Shown piece after piece: positions 57,575-64,000 of a stretch of 64,000 nucleotides of DNA. Each line of letters begins with the position of its first letter. The first letter of the stretch is position 1. Source of the stretch: Kineosporia succinea (GTDB lineage Bacteria > Actinomycetota > Actinomycetes > Actinomycetales > Kineosporiaceae); the NCBI RefSeq assembly GCF_030811555.1, contig NZ_JAUSQZ010000001.1:3717241-3781240 (forward strand), given 5' to 3'. The position numbers and the translations under genes are program-made. The notes beneath the pieces were generated by a model that searched no databases, was not told where the DNA came from, and was given only the letters and a program-made list of their open reading frames with translations.

Positions 57575-57612
57575 AAAAATCGCGGCGCGGCACCGAGTGC
57601 CACACCGCGATT
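57575..57612 (-). terminator. Rho-independent terminator of the BY-kinase gene
   Basis: An outer 8-bp stem (AATCGCGG 57578-57585 with CCGCGATT 57605-57612) encloses an inner GGCAC/GTGCC stem. On the minus strand the hairpin is followed by a run of T (TTTTTCATG). It lies about 40 bases after the kinase stop. Confidence 0.85.
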
Positions 57613-57651
57613 CTTCGTTCAGTTCGCCGGCCGGAGGTCCGAGCTACCCGC

Positions 57652-60600
57652 CTACAGCGATCGCCTCGACCGGTGGTGCCGGGGGACGCCCGTGGGCACG
57701 TGCGGCATCACCGCCTGCGGGGGGATGAGCAGCTCGCGCTCGTCTTCCAGCAGGTCGAGGTCGGGCGCCGAGAGATCCACCGTGAGCGGGGGGATCTCGG
57801 CGAATTCGGCCTCCGGTGAAGGGTTCTGGCCGTCGGTGGACGCGTCGTCCTGGCTGTCCTGCACATAGCCGCCGGCGTGCAGGTAGCCGTACTCGTCGCC
57901 CGCGGAACCGGCCTCGGGGGTGTTGCGGAACCAGGTACCTGCATCGGCCTCGTCCGCCTCCGGGGCGGAGTGGCCCGCCGTGCCGTACGGGGCCGCGTCG
58001 GGCGGGTGGTTCGCGCCTGCCGGATCGGGGCCTGCCGGATCGGGGCCGGCCGGGTTCGCCTCGGAGGAGGCGGCGCCGTACGGGTTCGCGCCGGACCGGG
58101 TGTCGCCCTGACGGGCTGCGCCATGGGGAGCTGCGCCGTGAGGAGCTGCGCCGTAGGTCTCGGCACGGGAACGGGCGCCGTCGGAAGGCCGCTCGCCGGA
58201 ATGGTTGTCGAACCACGCCGCCTGACGCCACGGAGCCTTGGACCGGGGGAGGCGTACGACGGGTTCCGGCTCACCGGGGCCGTCGCCGGACCGGCGAAGC
58301 CCAACCCCTGCGTCAACCCCTGCGTCGACCTCGGCGCCGACCTCTGTGCCGCTCTCCGCGGGTGGAGCCCAGGGATCGACGGCGGGAGAGGGCATTCCCG
58401 GTGTCACCCGGGTCGGCGTCGCTCCCCGGACCGGCTCTGCGGCTTCCTGAGCGGGAACCGAGGACTCCCGGCCCGTCGGCGCGGACCCGCGAGCCTGCCC
58501 CACGGATTCCCGCGTCGGCGCGGCGGATTCCCGCATCGCGGTATCCCGGACCGGCGCGGCGGATTCCTGCGTCGCCGTCTCCCGGACCGGTACGGCAGAT
58601 TCCCGCGTCGCCGTCTCTCGGACCGGCGTGGCCGACTCCCAGGCCTCGGCCGACCAGATCTCCGCCGAAGGGTTCTCCGGCTGCTGCTGTTCGGCGAGAA
58701 GGTTCTCCGCCCGGCGGTGTTCGGCCCAGCGCTGCTCGGCCTGGCGCCGCTCCGACCAGCCCGACCCGGACCGGTTCGGTTCGGCCGGTCGCGCCTCGGC
58801 CCAGTCTCGTTCGGCCGGACGCGCCTCGGCCGGGAACGGTTCGCCCTGGCCCCGCTCGGCCCGATCCGACTCGGCCCGATGCGCCTCGGTCCACCTCTGC
58901 TCGGCCGGGCGCGGCTCGGCCGGGGCCGAACTGCCCGCCACCGGCGGCTCGCTCCGGCGGAGGTCCACCGTCCGCCGCTGCCGGGACGTGGCCTGCGCCG
59001 GGATACCGCTGAGGGGAGTACCGGCCGTCGGGGCGCCCAGCGGCAGGCCCGAGGGGGCGGTGTCCGGCGACGACCAGCGAACGGCCCGGGGAGCGGGCTC
59101 CCGCGTGCGCTGGTCGTGCGGAAGTCCCTGCAGGCGAAGTTCTTTCGGTACCTCGCCGGGCTGCTCGACAACCTCGAGCCGGTCGACCCGCAGGCCCTCG
59201 GTGGTGGCTCCCGGCACGTCGTGCACGGTGCGTGACACCTCGACGCCGTCGACGTGGGAGATCACCGCGAGCCCGTCGGTCGCCGGGGCGGTGACGATCG
59301 GCACCGGACCCGTCGACGAGAGCCCGCCGAACACCGAGATACCGCCCGTGCCCGGGGCTTCCGGCCGTCGCGGACCGGTCGAACCGGCGATCGGGGCCCA
59401 GCCGTCGGACGGGCTCGGCGCCCAGCCCATGTCGGCGGCCACCCAGTCGTCGTGGTGGTCGTAGCCACCCACCGGACCCGCCACGGGGGGCACCCCGCCG
59501 CCCGGGGAGGACATCGACGGACCGCCGGGAGCCACGTCCGTCGCGTGAGCCGAACCACTGCGCCGGGACGGGCCGTTGCCCGCCGGTGAACCACCGACCG
59601 AGGGGGAGGGGCCCGTGGGAGGCGTGCTGGGAGGCGTCTTCAATTGAGGCAGCGCCCCGGTGACCGGAGCGCCGGACCCCGGCCGCCCCGAGACCAGGTC
59701 ACCGAAACCGGAACCCGCCCCACCCGTCCCGTTCGGGCCGGACCCCCCGGATCCGTTCGGCCCGTCGCCGCGCCAGGTCTCCCGGACCTGATCCGCGGCC
59801 TCGGCCCGGCTCAGGTCGAGCGGCTCCGAAGCCGAGCGGGCCGCAACCGTTTCCGGCGGGAGGGAGGCCTTCTTGCGACCCCGCCGCCCGCGCCGGTTCT
59901 CCTGCTCGGGAACGGCCGAGGGCTCGGAGTGGTCGAGGAGGCTCGTGGTCGTCTCCGCGGCCGGCGGCTGACCGTAGCCGTACCCGTAACCGTCGTACCC
60001 ACCGGCGCCCTTCTTGCGTGGCGCGAAGTTCAGCACCGTGCCGAGCATCTTGGCGCTCACGGCCTCCAGCGACTTCAGCGCCCGCTCGGCCTCCTCGCGC
60101 CGGCTGCGCCCGTGCCGCACCACCAGGATCGCGCCGTCGGCCGCGGTCGCGATCAGCGCGGCGTCGGTGACGGGGAGCAGGGGCGGTGCGTCGATGATGA
60201 CCACGTCGTAGTGCTCGGCCAGGGTGTCGAGCAGGTGACGCATCTGCTGCGAGCCGAGCAGCTCGGACGGGTTCGGGGGAGTGGGGCCGGAGGGCAGCAC
60301 GGCCAGCAGGTCGCGCTCGTAACCGACCACCACGTCGCGCAGGTCGTGCTGACCGGCGAGCACGTTGGTGAGCCCGGCCCCGTTGCTGATGCCCAGATAC
60401 CTGCTCACCGCGGGCTTGCGCAGGTCGCCCTCGACGAGCACCACCCGGGCCCCGCTCTGCGCCAGGATCAGCGCGATGTTGCAGGCCGTGGTGGTCTTGC
60501 CCTCGTCGGGCAGGGCCGAGGTGACGGCGATGACCCGCGGCGGGTTGTCGACGTCGGCGAACTGCAGGTTGGTGCGCAGCGTGCGGAACGCCTCGGCCCG

Positions 60601-61323
60601 CCCGCCGAACGCGTCGGCCGTGACCAGGGGCTGCTTCGGGGCGGACGCGTCGAACGGCACCACCCCCAGCGGCACCGAGCCGGTGAGCTGCTCCAGGTCG
60701 GCCGCGCCGCGCAGCGTGGTGTTGAGCTGGTCGCGCAGCACCGCCGCGCCGACCCCCAGGCCGAGGCCGAGCAGCAGACCGAGCGCGAGGTTCAGCGGCA
60801 CCCGCGGCGACACCGGCGCGGTGGGCTCGACCGGCGGCCGGGTGACGGTGAGCTTGACCGTCGCCTCGCCGTCGGCGGGCTTCTCCAGATCGGTGACGAC
60901 GGCCTGCAGCTGGTCGGTGACCTGGGCCGCGATCGTCTGCGCGAGCTTCGGATCGGGGTCGGACACCTTGATGTCGATCAGCACGGTGTCGAGCTGGGGG
61001 GCGGCGTCGATCTTGCCGGCCAGTTCGCCCGCGCTGTAGGGCAGCCGCAGCCTGGTCACGATCGGCCCGGTGACCTTGCTGCTGGTCGCCATGGTGGCGT
61101 ACGACTTCACCCGCTGCTGGCTGAAGGTGCTGCCCTCGGACAGGGCGGAGAGCGAGTCACCGCTGCTGGGGCTGCGCGCCGAGACGAACACCTGGGTGTC
61201 GGCCTGATAGATCGGCGTCTGCCTGCTGGTGTAGGCGGCAGCCGCGGCGACGCCGAGCAGGGCGAGGAGCAGGACGATCAGCCAATGCTGCCGGAGCACT
61301 CGCAGGTACTGGGTCAGTGTCAC
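57652..61323 (-). CDS. BY-type tyrosine kinase with a very long disordered tail
   Basis: The 1,223-residue protein has a Wzz-type chain-length domain (TM1 about 13-31, outer loop to 180, TM2 about 182-200). A BY-kinase domain (about 230-440) follows with Walker A ALPDEGKTTTACN (Lys276), Walker A' VVLVEGDLRKP and Walker B VIIDAPPLLP. The Tyr cluster YDGYGYGYG (near 443-452) normally ends such proteins. Here about 770 more low-complexity residues follow, with 12-residue repeats (RETATRESAVPV type), AERxWAE units and two WFxN sites. GTG 61323 is chosen: its N-terminus TLTQYLRVLRQHW fits the family and it overlaps a leader ORF. The kinase probably autophosphorylates and controls polysaccharide export. 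Confidence 0.88.
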   Translation of the reverse strand: MTLTQYLRVLRQHWLIVLLLALLGVAAAAAYTSRQTPIYQADTQVFVSARSPSSGDSLSALSEGSTFSQQRVKSYATMATSSKVTGPIVTRLRLPYSAGELAGKIDAAPQLDTVLIDIKVSDPDPKLAQTIAAQVTDQLQAVVTDLEKPADGEATVKLTVTRPPVEPTAPVSPRVPLNLALGLLLGLGLGVGAAVLRDQLNTTLRGAADLEQLTGSVPLGVVPFDASAPKQPLVTADAFGGRAEAFRTLRTNLQFADVDNPPRVIAVTSALPDEGKTTTACNIALILAQSGARVVLVEGDLRKPAVSRYLGISNGAGLTNVLAGQHDLRDVVVGYERDLLAVLPSGPTPPNPSELLGSQQMRHLLDTLAEHYDVVIIDAPPLLPVTDAALIATAADGAILVVRHGRSRREEAERALKSLEAVSAKMLGTVLNFAPRKKGAGGYDGYGYGYGQPPAAETTTSLLDHSEPSAVPEQENRRGRRGRKKASLPPETVAARSASEPLDLSRAEAADQVRETWRGDGPNGSGGSGPNGTGGAGSGFGDLVSGRPGSGAPVTGALPQLKTPPSTPPTGPSPSVGGSPAGNGPSRRSGSAHATDVAPGGPSMSSPGGGVPPVAGPVGGYDHHDDWVAADMGWAPSPSDGWAPIAGSTGPRRPEAPGTGGISVFGGLSSTGPVPIVTAPATDGLAVISHVDGVEVSRTVHDVPGATTEGLRVDRLEVVEQPGEVPKELRLQGLPHDQRTREPAPRAVRWSSPDTAPSGLPLGAPTAGTPLSGIPAQATSRQRRTVDLRRSEPPVAGSSAPAEPRPAEQRWTEAHRAESDRAERGQGEPFPAEARPAERDWAEARPAEPNRSGSGWSERRQAEQRWAEHRRAENLLAEQQQPENPSAEIWSAEAWESATPVRETATRESAVPVRETATQESAAPVRDTAMRESAAPTRESVGQARGSAPTGRESSVPAQEAAEPVRGATPTRVTPGMPSPAVDPWAPPAESGTEVGAEVDAGVDAGVGLRRSGDGPGEPEPVVRLPRSKAPWRQAAWFDNHSGERPSDGARSRAETYGAAPHGAAPHGAARQGDTRSGANPYGAASSEANPAGPDPAGPDPAGANHPPDAAPYGTAGHSAPEADEADAGTWFRNTPEAGSAGDEYGYLHAGGYVQDSQDDASTDGQNPSPEAEFAEIPPLTVDLSAPDLDLLEDERELLIPPQAVMPHVPTGVPRHHRSRRSL

Positions 61324-61343
61324 CGAATGTGCCGCCTTGTCAT
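61320..61343 (-). CDS. Seven-residue leader ORF coupled to the BY-kinase
   Basis: ATG at 61343-61341 follows GGAGGAG with ideal spacing and encodes MTRRHIR, with a TGA that overlaps the kinase GTG as GTGA. The kinase GTG itself has no ribosome site, so its translation may depend on the leader. No attenuator hairpin was found. A kinase start at GTG 61356 that ignores this ORF is possible. Confidence 0.5.
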   Translation of the reverse strand: MTRRHIR

Positions 61344-61477
61344 TGCACTCCTCCACCGGCCGGAGCGCTTACCGTACCCACATCTGGCTACAGAATGAGG
61401 TTGAACGATTGCGCTGGGTCACGTGAGTCGGGAGCAGTCAATCAGTTCACCGGGCCCGTGCACAGCCGGATGCAGAC

Positions 61478-61714
61478 CTACTGAACGGTCAGCGGGAGGT
61501 CGCGCCCGGTCTGGGCCACTTCGTCGCACCAGCTGAGCACGTTGGTGACGACCTCGTCGTCACGGGAGCGGCGGCCGGCCTCGATCTCACGCAGGACGTG
61601 GCTGCGGAGCGCTCGGGCGTCACGGCGGCGGCGGGCGGCCCGGCTCAGCCGCCCGGCGGCAAGGTGACCGGCAGCGAGCAGGGCGACGAACCCGGTCAGG
61701 ATCAGCTCCTCCAT
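61478..61714 (-). CDS. Small basic membrane-anchored protein, unknown
   Basis: The 78-residue protein has one N-terminal hydrophobic helix (about 4-22, LILTGFVALLAAGHLAAG), an Arg-rich segment (SRAARRRRDARALRSHVLR) and a C-terminal part with LSWCDEVAQTGRD. It was chosen over a longer frame because the upstream residues look like non-coding shadow. The ribosome site is weak. I recognise no family. It lies between the BY-kinase and the DUF1232 protein genes. Confidence 0.5.
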   Translation of the reverse strand: MEELILTGFVALLAAGHLAAGRLSRAARRRRDARALRSHVLREIEAGRRSRDDEVVTNVLSWCDEVAQTGRDLPLTVQ

Positions 61715-61836
61715 GACCACAGAGCGTACTCGTTCGATCACGACGCGTCCGCCGGTTGGCCGGATCGCTGGTGGTTGCTCACGTTCCGCCTGGTCAGGAG
61801 CGATTTCGGTGCAGTGTGCGGGCAGTTGGCCCGGGT

Positions 61837-62187
61837 TTAGCGCTTGCGTGGGGGCATGCTGCGGGCGGTATCGCGGAACGCGATGCCCGCCGCCTTGCCC
61901 ATCGGCATGTTCAGTCGCCGGGCCTTGATCAGGTGGTAGACGTAGAAGCCGACGATCGTGAGGACGCCCGCGTCGTCCAGCAGCCCCAGTGGCCCGAGCA
62001 CCGCCTCCGGCGCCACGTCGACCGGGCTGATCAGGTAGACGAACGACGTCGCCATCGCCGCGATCCCGCGCAACGGCAGCCGGTACTTGTAGATCACCCA
62101 GAGGCCTGCGACCAGCAGCCCGAGCGCGATCAGCACCAGGGCCGCGACGAACCCCCCGACGACCCACAGAGCGGTGTTGTCACCCAT
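61837..62187 (-). CDS. DUF1232 (YkvA-like) membrane protein
   Basis: The 116-residue protein has two hydrophobic segments (about 8-33 and 42-58) and the DUF1232 motif SFVYLISPVDVAPEAVLGPLGLLDDAGVL near 48-76, with the conserved Asp pair. A basic C-terminus follows (MPMGKAAGIAFRDTARSMPPRKR). ATG 62187 is set by AAGGGG upstream. YkvA-type proteins are small, widespread and of unknown function. It is divergent from the HNH nuclease gene. Confidence 0.82.
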   Translation of the reverse strand: MGDNTALWVVGGFVAALVLIALGLLVAGLWVIYKYRLPLRGIAAMATSFVYLISPVDVAPEAVLGPLGLLDDAGVLTIVGFYVYHLIKARRLNMPMGKAAGIAFRDTARSMPPRKR

Positions 62188-62308
62188 CTCGTGCCCCTTC
62201 CCTCGTTGATCCTCATTGTGTGGCAGAACCGGCCCCTGGGCAGATCGACGTTCCCGGAGGGCTCGAGCGTTACGAGAGTGATGCACGATCCGGGCCGGAT
62301 AGAGGCGA

Positions 62309-63235
62309 GTGGGGCAAACGGGTCGGGGATACGGTGCTGAGGTGAATCTTGGTCGTGCCGGCTCAGCCCTCCTTGCCCTGACCCTCTCCCTCGGCCTCGC
62401 CGGGTGCGAGGTCACCAACGACGTCGGCGGGTCCACCGTCTCCGGCTCCGACTCGAAGGCCAAGGCCTACAGCGGCCAGTCCGCCACCAAGGTCCTCGAC
62501 ACCCTCTCGGTGAAGGGCCGCTCCGCGAACACCGGGTACGACCGCGACCAGTTCGGCACGGCCTGGAAGGACGTCGACCACAACGGCTGCGACACCCGCA
62601 ACGACATCCTCAAGCGCGACCTGACCGGCGAGAAGTTCCGCGACGGCACCAAGGAGTGCGTGGTCGTCAGCGGCACCCTGGAGGACCGGTACACCGGCGA
62701 GACCATCAAGTTCACCAAGGAGAAGGCCTCGCTGGTGCAGATCGACCACCTGGTCGCGCTGCAGAACGCCTGGGTCACGGGCGCCTCGCAGTGGACCGAG
62801 GAGAAGCGCACCGAGCTGGCCAACGACCCGCTGAACCTGATGGCGGCCGACGGCTCGAGCAACTCCTCGAAGGGTGCGGGCGACGCCGCCACCTGGCTGC
62901 CGCCGAACAAGGCGTTCCGCTGCGACTACGTGGCCCGGCAGATCGCGGTCAAGGCGAAGTACGGCAACTGGGTCACCAAGGGTGAGAAGTCGGCCATGAG
63001 TGGAGTGCTCGAGGGTTGCCCCGACCAGAAGGTGCCGACCGCCAAGGACGCCGAGAGCAGTGCGGGGGCCGACAGCAGCAGTGGCGACGCGGGGAGCGAC
63101 AATGGGGGAGACGTCGAGACCCCCGGTGCCTTCTGCTCGGACGAGGGCGCGAAGGCCGAGGACTCCGACGGTGACACCCTGACCTGCAGCGTGAAGGGCG
63201 ACGACGACCGCGCCCGCTGGCGTTCGGCGAACTGA
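62309..63235 (+). CDS. Exported HNH (DUF1524-like) nuclease, probable lipoprotein
   Basis: The 308-residue protein has a signal peptide ending in the lipobox LGLAGC, so it is probably lipid-anchored outside the membrane. The core has WKDVDHNGCDTRNDILKRDL, then QIDHLVALQNAWVTGASQW, NDPLNLMAADGSSNSSKGAGD and WLPPNKAFRCDYVARQ. This is the DUF1524/HNH pattern, with the metal-binding DH and Asn residues. A Ser/Gly/Asp-rich linker precedes a C-terminal Cys-containing segment, FCSDEGAKAEDSDGDTLTC. It probably degrades extracellular nucleic acid. Start is GTG 62309 or GTG 62342. Confidence 0.86.
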   Translation: MGQTGRGYGAEVNLGRAGSALLALTLSLGLAGCEVTNDVGGSTVSGSDSKAKAYSGQSATKVLDTLSVKGRSANTGYDRDQFGTAWKDVDHNGCDTRNDILKRDLTGEKFRDGTKECVVVSGTLEDRYTGETIKFTKEKASLVQIDHLVALQNAWVTGASQWTEEKRTELANDPLNLMAADGSSNSSKGAGDAATWLPPNKAFRCDYVARQIAVKAKYGNWVTKGEKSAMSGVLEGCPDQKVPTAKDAESSAGADSSSGDAGSDNGGDVETPGAFCSDEGAKAEDSDGDTLTCSVKGDDDRARWRSAN

Positions 63236-63253
63236 CGCGCACAGCCTTCGCGA

Positions 63254-63272
63254 GTAGGTTAGGCATACCTCA
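63254..63272 (+). promoter_or_regulatory. Iron box (IdeR/DtxR-type operator)
   Basis: GTAGGTTAGGCATACCTCA matches the IdeR/DmdR consensus TTAGGTTAGGCTAACCTAA at 15 of 19 positions, including both half-sites. It lies 20 bases before the siderophore-interacting protein start, so iron-replete cells should repress that gene. Confidence 0.85.
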
Positions 63273-63292
63273 CTTTGGAAGGTGGTACCCCC

Positions 63293-64000
63293 ATGTCCAT
63301 GGCTTCCCGCGTGGCCGACGGCGTTCGCAACCGGGTCGGTGGCCGTGGTGAGGGCCGCGGCGGTGCGTCCCTGGCCGCCACGGTGGCCCGCACCGAGCAG
63401 CTCAGCCCGACCATGGTCCGCGTCGTCTTCACCGGCGACGACCTGGCGAAGTTCGAGATGAACGACTCCACCGACGCCTACGTCAAACTGATCTACCCGC
63501 GTCCGGGGGTGGAGTACCCGCAGCCGCTCGACATGCGCGCCATCCGCAACCAGATGGCGCCCGAACAGTGGCCGCAGAACCGCACGTACACGGTGCGCGC
63601 CTGGGACGCCGAGTCCCACGAGCTCACCGTCGACTTCGTGGTGCACGGCGACGAGGGCCTGGCCGGTCCCTGGGCGCGTGACGCGAAGCCCGGCGACCAG
63701 ATCTGGGTGGCCGGCCCGGGCGGCGGTTACCGTCCCGACCCGTCCGCCGACTGGCACCTGTTCGTCGCCGACGAGAGCGCGCTCCCGGCGGTCGCGGCCG
63801 CCCTCGAGGTGCTGCCCGCCGAGGCGAAGGGCATCGCGCTGATCGAGATCCACGACGCCACCTCGCAGTTCGAGCTCACCGCCCCGGCCGGTGTCGAGAT
63901 CCGCTGGCTGCTCGACACCGACGCCGGCCGGGCTCCCGGCACCGTGCTGATCGAGGCGGTCACCGCCCTCGAGTTCCCCGAGGGGACCGTGCACGCCTTC
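63293..64000 (+). CDS. Siderophore-interacting FAD-binding protein (partial, runs off the end)
   Basis: The visible 236 residues match the SIP family of NAD(P)H:flavin ferric-siderophore reductases. The FAD-binding part includes AATVARTEQLSPTMVRVVFTG, AYVKLIYPRPG and NRTYTVRAWDAESHELTVDFVVHGDEGLAGPWA. The NAD(P)-binding part begins WHLFVADESALPAVAAALEVLP. The enzyme releases iron from ferric siderophores inside the cell. ATG 63293 follows GGAAGGTGG. The iron box 20 bases upstream supports iron-regulated expression. The 3' end lies beyond the window. Confidence 0.92.
   Translation, partial: MSMASRVADGVRNRVGGRGEGRGGASLAATVARTEQLSPTMVRVVFTGDDLAKFEMNDSTDAYVKLIYPRPGVEYPQPLDMRAIRNQMAPEQWPQNRTYTVRAWDAESHELTVDFVVHGDEGLAGPWARDAKPGDQIWVAGPGGGYRPDPSADWHLFVADESALPAVAAALEVLPAEAKGIALIEIHDATSQFELTAPAGVEIRWLLDTDAGRAPGTVLIEAVTALEFPEGTVHAF

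Overview
This window is a stretch of chromosome from a high-GC actinobacterium. The evidence is the very GC-rich third codon positions, NucS mismatch repair, a MurA with Asp in place of the usual catalytic Cys, an IdeR/DtxR-type iron box, a SigE-family sigma factor, and a Scy/FilP-like coiled-coil polarity protein beside methylmalonyl-CoA epimerase, thiolase and MeaB. From memory, this gene order resembles the ATP-synthase-to-MeaB part of the Streptomyces chromosome. The short epsilon subunit and other details suggest a relative such as Kineosporiaceae, but the genus is inference. No rRNA, tRNA, CRISPR array, insertion sequence or prophage was recognised.

Layout. 1-9.8 kb: a WecA-type glycosyl-phosphotransferase, an AtpI-like protein, the full F1Fo ATP synthase operon (atpBEFHAGDC) and its DUF2550 neighbour. 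10-15.5 kb: a histidine kinase, LuxR-type regulator and DUF4097 (toast-rack) operon, divergent from an MMPL transporter across a perfect 22-bp palindrome. 15.5-21 kb: GntR regulator, Na+/H+ antiporter with a UBP-type zinc finger, STAS protein, MurA and PduO-type cobalamin adenosyltransferase. 21-30 kb: ethylmalonyl-CoA mutase, a DUF1501/DUF1800 secreted pair, D-amino-acid oxidase, PyrD and NucS. 30-40 kb: PadR with its membrane partner, a subtilisin-like protease, a duplicated 3-hydroxyacyl-CoA dehydrogenase, a sigma factor, DUF952, an AI-2E-type permease, the coiled-coil protein and crotonyl-CoA carboxylase/reductase. 40-45 kb: methylmalonyl-CoA epimerase, a Nei glycosylase, thiolase and MeaB. 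45-51.5 kb: a thiamine-binding-like protein, a disordered membrane protein with a lipoprotein partner, a thioredoxin-TPR protein and a UDP-sugar-dehydrogenase-like protein. 51.5-64 kb: M13 peptidase, GlgB, LMW tyrosine phosphatase, BY-type tyrosine kinase with a giant tail, small membrane proteins, a secreted HNH nuclease and an iron-regulated siderophore-interacting protein that runs off the end.

How the genes work together. Seven enzymes spread over 20.7-44.6 kb (adenosyltransferase, ethylmalonyl-CoA mutase, 3-hydroxyacyl-CoA dehydrogenase, Ccr, epimerase, thiolase, MeaB) make up much of the ethylmalonyl-CoA route, which assimilates acetyl-CoA or supplies C4/C5 acyl-CoA units. The phosphatase and kinase at 56-61 kb form a plausible tyrosine phosphorylation pair.

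Most genes are ordinary core genes. The least ordinary items are: the BY-kinase with about 770 disordered residues after its Tyr cluster and a coupled seven-residue leader ORF; the dehydrogenase-like protein that lacks the family's catalytic Cys, Glu and Asn; the CTG start forced on the Nei glycosylase; two short tandem repeats that begin at stop codons; and the zinc-finger antiporter. No single clear new system was found.
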